From NCBI RefSeq assembly GCF_902705875.1, contig NZ_CACSIK010000003.1, forward strand, positions 200,407 to 264,406: a DNA stretch of 64,000 nucleotides, read 5' to 3'. Source of the DNA: Zhongshania aliphaticivorans (lineage in GTDB: Bacteria > Pseudomonadota > Gammaproteobacteria > Pseudomonadales > Spongiibacteraceae). Position 1 is the stretch's first letter; each line of letters opens with the position of its first letter. The position numbers were made by a program, and so were the translations under genes. The notes under the pieces are model-generated. The model had not been told where the DNA came from, did no database searches, and was given only the letters and a program-made list of their open reading frames with translations. Below, in pieces: positions 1 to 7,338 of the stretch.

Positions 1-311
1 TGTCAATTTAAATTTGTATTTTATGTGAAATTCTCAAAATTTATACCCGCGCCGGGTATTTTTAAAGATGAAATCTCTTAAAGAAGTGCTAATTCTAAGG
101 GTTCTCGAAATATTTATTTAAGGTAATAACAATCGTATTTTTGTGTCGTCACTGATTAATGTCAAATAAATAATTTTCTTCTGCCTTAATTATCTTTCTT
201 TGGTGTAGTATTCCGATATGCGGTATGGCCGTGTGTCGGACCTTAGTTGAGCGTGTAGTGGGTCTATGAGATTCGCTGGAGAGCATGTTTTCGCCGTGCT
301 AGGATTTAGTC
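1..311. other. intergenic, no gene seen
   Basis: AT-rich stretch at the window edge. No open frame with a plausible start and ribosome binding site was found on either strand, and no clear hairpin. It may hold the promoter of the small genes that follow. Confidence 0.5.
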
Positions 312-498
312 ATGAGTAAAATTAAAACTTACAACTGAATTTCGTGTCGCTCAAATAGTTGGCTCAATGGCAATTAGCGGGCATCGTGTTTCAGATGAAT
401 TACGCGCCCAGATGACTCGAATCATTAATGGTGAGGTTACGGCGGATGAAGTGCGGCAGGACATTTTTCTCCGCTACCGTAAGCCTGACATTTCTTGA
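312..498 (+). pseudogene. VbhA-like antitoxin, frameshifted
   Basis: The ATG at 312 opens an eight-codon frame that stops at 336-338. One frame away, translation continues through a protein ending with the stop at 496-498. Removing one T near 328-330 would join the two into about 61 residues. The joined protein has the VbhA layout: a hydrophobic N-terminal helix, an S-x-x-x-S-G motif (SMAISG), then VSDELRAQM and NGEVTADEVRQDI. VbhA proteins are small inhibitors of Fic AMP-transferase toxins and use the S/T-x-x-x-E/G-N helix to block the toxin. No Fic gene with an HPFxxGNG motif is visible beside it, so this looks like a relic of a toxin-antitoxin pair. The family call rests on the C-terminal pattern only. 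A sequencing error in the T/A-rich 5' end is the main alternative. Confidence 0.5.
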
Positions 499-517
499 AT
501 TAGTTGAGGGGGTTGTT

Positions 518-631
518 ATGTTGAATGCATTTTTGGTCATCGGCTTAGTGATGGCGGCGATATCTATCCCGCTGGTTTTCTATTGGAAAGCTGAAAGTAT
601 TGCAACGCTATTGAGAAAGTATGGGATTTGA
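518..631 (+). CDS. small membrane protein, 37 aa
   Basis: The start is the ATG at 518, preceded by a GAGGGGG ribosome binding site. The product is one hydrophobic segment (about residues 3-22) followed by a short basic tail (KAESIATLLRKYGI). It begins 20 bases after the stop of the antitoxin relic, so the two could be co-transcribed. I do not recognise the family. It could be a genuine single-span peptide or the truncated N terminus of a larger membrane protein. Confidence 0.35.
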   Translation: MLNAFLVIGLVMAAISIPLVFYWKAESIATLLRKYGI

Positions 632-694
632 AGTTTTGGCGACCGCTGTTATCGCCAATAATTCCCCTCTATATTTCGGGGGGTGGAGTGCGGT

Positions 695-943
695 ATGACA
701 GAACAAGAGTTAATTAGTGTAGCGGAGTTTTGCGGGCTGGACTTGTGTGAAATCAGTTACACTCGTGTTATAAATGCGGCCTATCAGCTGATGGATGAAG
801 ACATAGGCGCTACTCAAATATGGTTAACTACTGCCGTGTCTCTGTTTAATGAAGCCACTCCAGCATTGCATGCAAAAACCAAGGCGGGCGTAGATGATGT
901 CTTGACGTTGATTGGCAGAATTGAACACGGAATTTTTTCCTAA
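695..943 (+). CDS. hypothetical protein, 82 aa
   Basis: The ATG at 695 follows a strong GGGGGGTGGAG stretch. A GTG at 683 in the same frame is less well placed. The product is acidic and mostly helical by composition, with no signal peptide and no membrane segment. I do not recognise a domain. The conventional start and good Shine-Dalgarno argue that it is translated. It sits among decayed accessory genes and has no evident functional partner. Confidence 0.5.
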   Translation: MTEQELISVAEFCGLDLCEISYTRVINAAYQLMDEDIGATQIWLTTAVSLFNEATPALHAKTKAGVDDVLTLIGRIEHGIFS

Positions 944-1095
944 TCATTTAGCCTGCATTATTATTTTGCAATATCCAATCCGCATTAACCTACACATTTA
1001 CCTCGCAGATAGCTGCCCCTAGCTCTATAGGCTATCAAGTGTGGTAGTGGAAGTATTTGAACAGCTGAAGGTGCTAAGGGGAAAGGCGCCCATAC

Positions 1096-1296
1096 TTGCC
1101 CAGCCGTTATAGCGCACCCGACAAAAACATAACAATGAGGTCGTCAGCTATTCTGGAAGCTATACACCACACCTATGGTGAGAGAGCACTCAAGAATGCT
1201 ATCAGGAAGCATGAAAGTGCAGTCTCGAATTTAACGCATTTAGGGAGGACTATATTTGATGTTAGCGCAGGACAGGGCAAAGTGAGCGACATTTAA
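1096..1296 (+). CDS. possible short ORF, unknown, may be a gene fragment
   Basis: An open frame from a TTG, with an internal ATG at 1135, encodes a basic helical peptide (SSAILEAIHHTYGERALKN onward). No convincing ribosome binding site is present. The 5' region carries no similar frame, so this could be the 3' remnant of a larger accessory gene. No family recognised. Confidence 0.25.
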   Translation: MPSRYSAPDKNITMRSSAILEAIHHTYGERALKNAIRKHESAVSNLTHLGRTIFDVSAGQGKVSDI

Positions 1297-1338
1297 AAGG
1301 ATGCAATTATTAAAGCTCGGGAGAATTTCAATGACGTA

Positions 1339-1372
1339 TTCGAAGAATTACTTGATAAAGTAATTCTTCGAA
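1339..1372. repeat. perfect 14-bp inverted repeat with 6-nt loop
   Basis: TTCGAAGAATTACT at 1339-1352 and AGTAATTCTTCGAA at 1359-1372 are exact reverse complements around the loop TGATAA. The repeat lies about 17 bases beyond the point where TatC homology stops (about 1389). There is no T-run on either side, so it is not a typical intrinsic terminator. It could be a recombination or integration scar. Confidence 0.75.
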
Positions 1373-1380
1373 GATGGCCA

Positions 1381-1866
1381 TCAACAGTTAAGGTATAAAG
1401 AAATATCGGGTGTATAAGAAACACCTTCAGGTGTCGCGCCGCTGAAAAAACTAAATACCAATGGAAAGACGACATAAAATGCAAAGGCGATCCCGAGGTA
1501 GAACAGTAAAACACTCGATATTAGCAGTGGCATCCCAAAACTTTGTTCATTCCGATACAGTCCGGGTGCAATAAACCTCCAAAGCTGGAATAAAAATACG
1601 GGCATTGATAACGTGAGTGCTGCGAAAAGTACAAGTTTTAGAGGCGCCATGAAAGTAGATGTCAGCTCCGTTGCGATCATGCTTCCACCTTCAGGTAAAT
1701 ACTGCAGAAGTGGGCCCGCGACCAAGCTATAAATATCTTGTGAAAATGGCATTAAGCACAGGGTGAATATTAGCAGCGCAGCTAGAACACGGATCAGTCG
1801 ATCGCGTAGTTCTGTCAGGTGTGTGGCGAGAGTAGAGGTTTTTGTACTCTCTATATTGGCGTCCAT
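1381..1866 (-). pseudogene. tatC: truncated Sec-independent translocase TatC
   Basis: The 161-aa product matches the N-terminal two-thirds of TatC, the polytopic receptor of the twin-arginine export pathway. THLTELRDRLIR is the conserved cytoplasmic N-terminal motif, followed by SMIATELTSTF, FQLWRFIAPGLY and TPEGVSYTPDISLYL. Family members are about 240-260 aa. Here homology ends after residue 159 and two unrelated codons (NC) lead to a stop, so the last two transmembrane helices are missing. It lies directly downstream of a tatB remnant, two bases apart. A functional tatABC is presumably elsewhere in the genome. A partial TatC of this kind is not expected to work. Confidence 0.85.
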
Positions 1867-1868
1867 AA

Positions 1869-2033
1869 TTATTGTATTTCGTGTGTTTTTGAGTGCAGGT
1901 TTTCGCTAGTGTCATTATCAGTTTCTGAGGCTTCCTTATTTCGCGGTTCGTCGGCCTGGATTTTGCTTGATGCGGCCTCGATTTCCTTGATGGCCAAACA
2001 TGAACGCACCTCACAATTCTTCTCTACTTGCCA
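1869..2033 (-). pseudogene. tatB: TatB C-terminal remnant
   Basis: An open frame on the minus strand runs up to a TAA at 1869-1871, two bases before the tatC ATG. It encodes a hydrophilic tail (AIKEIEAASSKIQADEP, then an acidic/Asn-rich end) typical of the variable cytoplasmic C terminus of TatB. The frame is closed upstream by a stop at 2034-2036. The N-terminal membrane helix and amphipathic helix of TatB are therefore absent. The assignment rests mainly on position just before tatC, plus composition. Together the two fragments are a tat operon piece cut at both ends. Confidence 0.6.
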
Positions 2034-2106
2034 TTAAGAGGAGTTTTTTATGCTTCGAAAGCTCACCCGCAATAACAACGCAAGAAAGCCTCGATAAAAA
2101 TCAGTC

Positions 2107-3006
2107 CTAACCCCTCGTCACCGGCGCCCGACTCCAGATACCAAGAATTGGCGTACCATGCGCACGCAGTATCGGCTCAATATCCCGATGCAGCGCGTGA
2201 TAGCGATAGAAGGGAACCCGAGGAAATAGGTGGTGAACTGAGTGAATATTTTGGCCTAACCAAAACCATTCCATCGGACGCATCCACGGGGGCATAATGA
2301 GGCTACTCGTATTCTGGTAGCGCTCAGTATTGTCATACGGATAATGCGGCCGATACGCAAACCAATAAGCCGTAAAGAGACCGCCAAAGAAATACCCCAC
2401 CAAAACAACAATAGAGATGCCAGGCTGATCAATAAGCAAGATAGCAAGTAGACGCCACCCCAGCGAGAAACACAGTTCAGCACTGTAAACAACACGCTCT
2501 TTTAAATCGGCAGAGTGCCAATTATTTTCCGCGAAGAAACTATTCTGAGCATAGAAGAACTTTAGGGTCGTCAGCAACACACTAAAAGGCCCCTTACCCA
2601 TCTCGCTAATCAAATAATCCGGGTCCTTTCCTTTAATGTTGGTATAACGGTGATGAGTAAAATGCTCGTGACGATGGGAGGCAAACGGAACACCGATAAT
2701 GGGCGCAGCCAGATAGCCACAAACATCGTTCACCCACCGCATCCTCGACCTACTACCATGAATATTTCCGTGGACAGCTTCGTGCAAGGGCGTATACGCC
2801 ATATAGGTTAGGACACTAACAAGCGGTGTAGCCAACCAAACGGTTATCACATCATTTGCAAAAAGCACTATACATAGTACGAATAGACTACATACAAGAA
2901 ATGTAAGCGCTATCGTCGGCCAAGCAACTTTACCCATATAACTTATCGCGGCACCTAAAGCCTTCTTATTTAAGTCCTTTAGCTCTTCCTGCATTGTCAT
3001 TACCAT
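2107..3006 (-). CDS. membrane fatty-acid desaturase/hydroxylase family protein (module A)
   Basis: This 299-aa integral-membrane di-iron enzyme belongs to the FA_desaturase superfamily. All three histidine boxes are present: HEAVHG (about residue 92), HRHEHFTHH (about 128) and HSVHHLFPRVPFYRYH (about 256). Hydrophobic segments lie at about 28-75, 100-118 and 180-225. The spacing resembles beta-carotene hydroxylase or acyl-lipid desaturase-like bacterial proteins rather than AlkB, whose boxes differ. The substrate is unknown. It is divergent from an AraC regulator at 3139, with a conserved 27-bp box between them, and is a close paralogue of the gene at 57082-57966. The start may be the ATG at 2994 (residue 5), which aligns better with the paralogue. 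Electron transfer could come from the nearby ferredoxin, but that is inference. Confidence 0.85.
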   Translation of the reverse strand: MVMTMQEELKDLNKKALGAAISYMGKVAWPTIALTFLVCSLFVLCIVLFANDVITVWLATPLVSVLTYMAYTPLHEAVHGNIHGSRSRMRWVNDVCGYLAAPIIGVPFASHRHEHFTHHRYTNIKGKDPDYLISEMGKGPFSVLLTTLKFFYAQNSFFAENNWHSADLKERVVYSAELCFSLGWRLLAILLIDQPGISIVVLVGYFFGGLFTAYWFAYRPHYPYDNTERYQNTSSLIMPPWMRPMEWFWLGQNIHSVHHLFPRVPFYRYHALHRDIEPILRAHGTPILGIWSRAPVTRG

Positions 3007-3079
3007 GTAATAATTGAAAATTGAATTATTTAACAGTACTCAATGTACAGCGGCGCCTTTAAAAGTAACATGACACTTA

Positions 3080-3106
3080 TGTCCTTTCGCGCGGTACTTA
3101 TGGCCA
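3080..3106. promoter_or_regulatory. conserved 27-bp box in the desaturase/AraC promoter (copy A)
   Basis: The sequence begins TGTCCTTT, contains GC and CGG, and ends TATGGCCA. It matches 22 of 27 positions of 58049-58075, which lies in the same place between the paralogous desaturase and AraC genes. Most of the rest of the two intergenic regions has diverged. A GAATTATTTA block near the desaturase start is also shared. It is a candidate AraC operator. Confidence 0.6.
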
Positions 3107-3138
3107 CAAATTAGCGCCACCCAACTCAGGCTTTTCAC

Positions 3139-4179
3139 ATGGGAAATACCCAGAGCACCCGTCGTCCCGTCGCTATAAGCAAAGTGATGATAAATTTTGC
3201 GAAAAATCACGGTGTAGATACGGAAACCTGCTTATTTGGGACCGACATTTCAGAGCACAGCCTTAACGACGGCGCGGTACTCATAGAGCGTGAACAGGAA
3301 ATGCGGCTCATTGAAAACATCATGCTCGCACTACCCAATATACCCGCACTAGGCTTTAAAATTGGCCTTTGCTACAACATCGCCACTTTCGGGATTTGGG
3401 GTTTCTCATTGCGAACCTGTCGAACCCTCAGGGACGCCCTCAACACCGCACTGCGTTTTCTACCTTTAAGCACCGCTTATTGCGAGATTAACGCCTTTGA
3501 GGAAGGCGGCTATTTTGGTTTGCTCATGAACCCGCAGTCCATACCCAGCCATCTCCGCGAGTTCTTGTTAGAACGAGATATGGCCGCCAGCATCATAATC
3601 ATCAAAGAACTTAGCCTAAATGAAATTCAGACTATGCAGACCGAGTTTACTACCTTGGATACAACAAACTCAGTCTACATAGAGTCGGTCTGCGGAGTTA
3701 AACCACTTTATCAAAGCAGGCGCAACGCCATCCGCGTTCCTATTAAATATATTGATAAACCACAGCCTACTTACGATGCCAACCTAGCGAGACTATTAAG
3801 CGATCAATGCGCAAGACAATTGCGCCAGCGACAAACTGGCGGAATTCGCGATAGCGTTAGGAATCAGATTTTAGGCGACTTAGGGCTAATGGCGTCGCTA
3901 GACGATGTTGCGTCGGCAATAAACCTATCTAGCCGCACACTCCGGCGCAAATTGGATAATGAAAGCACCAGCTTTCGAGCCCTAGTAGAGGAGGAGCGAA
4001 AACAAATGGCATTCCAACTTCTAATCAGTAGCGACATGAAAATAGATGAATTGGCTGCACATTTAGGCTACACCGACACAAGTAGTTTTACTCGTGCCTT
4101 TCGACGCTGGAGTGACTGCTCACCAAGGGATTACCGACTGTCTCATAACGCCAGGAAAATACCAAAAAACGAAGACTAG
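3139..4179 (+). CDS. AraC-family transcriptional regulator (module A)
   Basis: This 346-aa protein has an N-terminal ligand-sensing region of the arabinose-binding/OruR type (about residues 20-210, including IATFGIWGFSLRTCRTLRDA). The C-terminal AraC double helix-turn-helix spans about 240-335, with SSRTLRRKL and LGYTDTSSFTRAFRRWS. It is transcribed away from the desaturase at 2107-3006, which it probably controls. The stop overlaps the convergent hydrolase by four bases. It is strikingly similar to the regulator at 58116. The ligand is unknown; a hydrocarbon or fatty-acid derivative is a reasonable inference from the neighbours. Confidence 0.9.
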   Translation: MGNTQSTRRPVAISKVMINFAKNHGVDTETCLFGTDISEHSLNDGAVLIEREQEMRLIENIMLALPNIPALGFKIGLCYNIATFGIWGFSLRTCRTLRDALNTALRFLPLSTAYCEINAFEEGGYFGLLMNPQSIPSHLREFLLERDMAASIIIIKELSLNEIQTMQTEFTTLDTTNSVYIESVCGVKPLYQSRRNAIRVPIKYIDKPQPTYDANLARLLSDQCARQLRQRQTGGIRDSVRNQILGDLGLMASLDDVASAINLSSRTLRRKLDNESTSFRALVEEERKQMAFQLLISSDMKIDELAAHLGYTDTSSFTRAFRRWSDCSPRDYRLSHNARKIPKNED

Positions 4180-5000
4180 GAGCTGACTGTAACAAAGCTA
4201 CCCCCATCGACCTTTGCTAGGAAGCTTTTAACTATTTCCATAACCTTTACTGGGTCTTCATGGTGCGGGACATGACCTACTCTGTCCATAATAACGGCCA
4301 GGGAGTGACCTGAAGCAGAGCCCGCAATGAAATTGGGAAACGCGACTGATCCGTATTCATCATTGTCACCATGAATTGCCAACACCGGACACTGCACCTC
4401 CTTTAGATGGCAACCCAGATTCCAACCTCTGAACTCAGGATCAAGCCAAGTTTCAGTCCACGCAGCCAAGACCCAGCGAGCTTTATTACCATGGTATTTG
4501 GTAAGTTTTCCCATATTGATCGGATTACTGAAGTACTGCTTCGCAGCTTCGATCCCGTTTATTGTTTGTTCTTCGATAAATGGCTGCGCAGACTCGGCAA
4601 TAAGACTAGAGCAGAGCTTAACTCGGGAGTGAATAGCAGCAATTGCTATCGCCATACCACCGCCGACACTATGACCAAATGGAACCACCGCTTCCAGGCC
4701 TAGAGACGCACAAAGTGATGGGAAAACAATTTCCGCTTCTTCGTCAATGAATCTGCGCGATGGTCGTTCTACGCGTTCGCTGGACCTACCAAACCCCAGC
4801 CGGTCATAGGCGACAACTGTGCGACCAAGGCTAAGGGAAAGCTGAGCCGGAAACTCTCGCCACAGAGCTACACAGCCTAACGAATCATGCAACAGGACGA
4901 TTGGAGGTGACGTTGGCGGTTCTACTGGATGCCAAATCCGGACATAAATACTTCCACCCGGAACATCAACATATTTTTCTTCTGATTTTCCGCGCCGCAT
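4176..5000 (-). CDS. alpha/beta hydrolase
   Basis: This 274-aa alpha/beta-hydrolase fold protein has no signal peptide, so it is cytoplasmic. The oxyanion region is LLHDSLG (about residues 37-43). The nucleophile elbow is GHSVGG with Ser111, the acid is likely Asp in HGDNDEYG, and the base is His in RVGHVPHHED near the C terminus. This set fits an esterase or C-C hydrolase rather than an epoxide hydrolase, which would have Asp as nucleophile. It lies between the AraC regulator and the CYP153 operon, has no counterpart in module B, and may cleave an ester or lactone intermediate. Substrate not determinable. Confidence 0.85.
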   Translation of the reverse strand: MRRGKSEEKYVDVPGGSIYVRIWHPVEPPTSPPIVLLHDSLGCVALWREFPAQLSLSLGRTVVAYDRLGFGRSSERVERPSRRFIDEEAEIVFPSLCASLGLEAVVPFGHSVGGGMAIAIAAIHSRVKLCSSLIAESAQPFIEEQTINGIEAAKQYFSNPINMGKLTKYHGNKARWVLAAWTETWLDPEFRGWNLGCHLKEVQCPVLAIHGDNDEYGSVAFPNFIAGSASGHSLAVIMDRVGHVPHHEDPVKVMEIVKSFLAKVDGGSFVTVSS

Positions 5001-5445
5001 AAATTATACCGCCTCTATTAGCATGAAGATGGAACGACAAGCATTGGAAAAGTAGCATTCAGCGTTATAAAGGAAAAATATCGCGATCATCCAGAATGCC
5101 TCATTGTCGGTTAATGAATAAAGTATCGCCTTCAAGGAAATACTGGCGCAGAAGTTTATCGCAATTGACGGCAACCTAGAAAGTCGGCGCTCGCTATAAT
5201 TAAGAACATGAATAAACGAGGGTAAGCACTACAAAATAGACGATTATTTAACTATATATGTACTATAAACGTAAAATTATTTCATAAAAAGGCCCCCGAA
5301 GGGGCAAAGGCATCGTCAATTACTCAGCTATAAACGCCGAGAAAACCAGAATATTAACTCTAATAAATTTAATTTAAATACAGTACAAGGGAAAGCTAAC
5401 ACACATTGGCAGAAAGCTCCCCCGTATGACTAACACTACTCTAAA
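5001..5445. other. intergenic, terminator only
   Basis: About 445 bases between the hydrolase start and the P450 stop. No coding frame with a plausible start was found. The only clear structure is the minus-strand terminator at 5286-5306. The part near 5000 probably carries the hydrolase promoter. Confidence 0.5.
5286..5306 (-). terminator. intrinsic terminator of the CYP153 operon
   Basis: Read on the minus strand, GCCCC-TTCG-GGGGC (5305-5292) is followed by CTTTTT. The stable UUCG-type tetraloop and T-run are classic. It lies 140 bases beyond the P450 stop codon. Confidence 0.8.
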
Positions 5446-6825
5446 CTACTTCGATGTAAGTTTAACCATCATCTTCGAATAGCCTTTTACAAAGTTAGAC
5501 TGCACATACTCGGGCTCGCCAACCACTTCGATTTTATCGAATCTCGCTAACAATTCTTCCCACAGTATACGTAACTGCAACTCAGCAAGACGATTACCCA
5601 TACAGCGATGCACGCCAAAGCCAAAGGAAAGGTGGTTACGTGCGCCTTTACGATCCACGATAAACTCATCAGGCCGCTCAATCGCGCGCTCGTCTCTGTT
5701 GCCAGAGGCATACCACATTACGACCTTGTCACCCTTTTTGATGGTTTTGCCATTTAGCTCTACATCCTGCTTCGCGATACGGCGCATATACGCCAGCGGC
5801 GTTTGCCAGCGGATAATTTCTGACACCATGTTCGGAATCAAGCTAGGATCGTTCTTCAGCTTAGTAAACTCGTCAGGGAAGCGATTCAAGGCAAGAACAC
5901 CACCTGACATCGAGTTACGGGTGGTGTCATTACCACCAACAATTAAGAGAACTAAATTACCAAGGAACTCCATCGGCTTATTAATCAGATCCTTAGTATC
6001 TGGATTATTCTGTAACATACCGATCAGATCAAAACCTACTTCGCCACCAGCAGCAATTTTTTCCTCTTTGACGCGCCAAAGTTGGGAAAAATGTTTGGCC
6101 ATATCCCTCATCCCCTCGAACAGCTCGTCGGTATTGGTCGAGCCGCCAGTCATCTCGGCACCGCCGCCCGCCAAATCTGACCAATAAACAAGTTTTCGAC
6201 GCTCCTCGTAAGGGAAGTCCAGCAGTGTTGCTAGCATTCTGGCAGTCAGTTCGATAGAGACATCCTCTACCCAGTCAAACGGTGTATCTAGTGGCAACTG
6301 ATCGAGAACTTCTTGAGTACGGCTACGAATCAGGCTTTCCATTTCTTTGAGATTCTTAGGTGCCACAACACCCTGCACTGCTTGACGCTGCACATCATGC
6401 TTAGGTGGATCCATTGCGATAAACATCTCAAGGGCGAGTTCTTTCGGTGTCGCACCAATAATGATAAATGGTTCGGCAGAAAAGAGGTCGTGATGCTTAT
6501 CCACAAAAACAATATCTTCATAACGCGTAATCGACCAGAATGGTCCGAATGGGCTTTTTTTCTGATAATGAACCGGGCATTCATCTCGCAGCCGCTTAAA
6601 ATAGGATTCCCAACGATTTTGCTTAAAAAGAAATGGGTTGCTAACATCAATATCGTCGATCGCCAAATCAGATACTTCTGGAACAGGCGTTTCTGTAAAT
6701 TCCGGAAATTTGGTGTACATGCCTAGTTTATTTTTAGCCTTGTACAGAATATGACCGGCCTTAATTTGCAAGTGCATTGGAACACTAGCAGCACCTTTTT
6801 CAGCTACCAAATCAACAATTTTCAT
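5446..6825 (-). CDS. cytochrome P450, CYP153-type alkane hydroxylase (module A)
   Basis: This soluble 459-aa P450 should hydroxylate terminal carbons of medium-chain alkanes, alicyclics or fatty acids, as known CYP153 enzymes do. The heme ligand is Cys408 in FGFGVHRCMG. The I-helix is LIVGGNDTTRNSMSGG and the ExxR motif is SEIIRWQTPL. Family signatures include SPFGPFWSITRYEDI, IAMDPPKHD, FDLIGMLQNN and KKGDKVVMWYASGNRDE. The protein resembles the Marinobacter CYP153A sequence as I remember it, including the N-terminal extension of about 35 residues that module B lacks. It is 44 bases downstream of its ferredoxin gene, with a GGGGATGG Shine-Dalgarno before the ATG. The required ferredoxin reductase is not seen in this window. 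Confidence 0.95.
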   Translation of the reverse strand: MKIVDLVAEKGAASVPMHLQIKAGHILYKAKNKLGMYTKFPEFTETPVPEVSDLAIDDIDVSNPFLFKQNRWESYFKRLRDECPVHYQKKSPFGPFWSITRYEDIVFVDKHHDLFSAEPFIIIGATPKELALEMFIAMDPPKHDVQRQAVQGVVAPKNLKEMESLIRSRTQEVLDQLPLDTPFDWVEDVSIELTARMLATLLDFPYEERRKLVYWSDLAGGGAEMTGGSTNTDELFEGMRDMAKHFSQLWRVKEEKIAAGGEVGFDLIGMLQNNPDTKDLINKPMEFLGNLVLLIVGGNDTTRNSMSGGVLALNRFPDEFTKLKNDPSLIPNMVSEIIRWQTPLAYMRRIAKQDVELNGKTIKKGDKVVMWYASGNRDERAIERPDEFIVDRKGARNHLSFGFGVHRCMGNRLAELQLRILWEELLARFDKIEVVGEPEYVQSNFVKGYSKMMVKLTSK

Positions 6826-6869
6826 AAACCATCCCCTTTTCGCATATTTCGTTAAGTATTATTCTTTTT

Positions 6870-7190
6870 TTACATTTGAAACTCAGGCAGACGCGCAATC
6901 ATGCCATCCATCGCATCCGTGGTGATAATTTGGCAAGCAAGCCTAGAAGTATCACTACGCTCAGGCGTAAGATCTAGCATTTGTAATTCATCTTCGGTTG
7001 CATTGCCTGTCACATTAAAAGTTGCACCGTCAACAATGACGTGACAGGTACCGCATGCACACACACCACCACAATCAGCGTCAATACCAGGAATCCCATT
7101 ATCCAAAGCAATTTGCATCAAGGATTTCCCTGCCTCAATATCTACCACATGTTCCGTACCATTGTGTTCAATAAAAGTAACACTTCCCAT
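6870..7190 (-). CDS. [2Fe-2S] ferredoxin, adrenodoxin/putidaredoxin type (module A)
   Basis: This 106-aa cytoplasmic electron carrier has the cluster ligands Cys40, Cys46 and Cys49 (DCGGVCACGTCH) and Cys86 (RLACQI), spaced as in vertebrate-type ferredoxins. It ends in LPEFQM like the module B copy. The start has an AAGGAGA Shine-Dalgarno. It is first in a two-gene operon with CYP153 and is the expected direct reductant of that P450. Length and cysteine pattern are normal for the family. Confidence 0.95.
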   Translation of the reverse strand: MGSVTFIEHNGTEHVVDIEAGKSLMQIALDNGIPGIDADCGGVCACGTCHVIVDGATFNVTGNATEDELQMLDLTPERSDTSRLACQIITTDAMDGMIARLPEFQM

Positions 7191-7202
7191 AACGCTCTCC
7201 TT

Positions 7203-7277
7203 CGTGAAACTGCTTTACCCACTTACTGCTTAATTAATGCACTTTATACATAGCAAATGCGTTATCACAGTTTCACG
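7203..7277. promoter_or_regulatory. 10-bp inverted repeat upstream of the ferredoxin
   Basis: CGTGAAACTG (7203-7212) and CAGTTTCACG (7268-7277) are exact reverse complements 55 bases apart. They sit between the TonB receptor stop and the ferredoxin start on the same strand. They could be a regulator half-site pair acting by looping. Not a typical terminator. Confidence 0.4.
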
Positions 7278-7338
7278 ATAACAATATTATTAAATTACTC
7301 GATATATTTAATATCTTTATTTATAACCTAATTAATTA

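Noticed and set aside
1339..1372. Integron attC site
   Set aside because: The perfect hairpin lacks the RYYYAAC and GTTRRRY core sites and the unpaired bulges typical of attC.
1727..2014. Minus-strand open frame across tatB/tatC
   Set aside because: It runs out of frame with both recognisable Tat fragments and is basic and low in structure, so a shadow frame.
2107..3006. AlkB alkane monooxygenase
   Set aside because: The histidine boxes do not match AlkB (no HELxHK, EHxxGHH or LQRHxDHH); they fit the fatty-acid desaturase superfamily.
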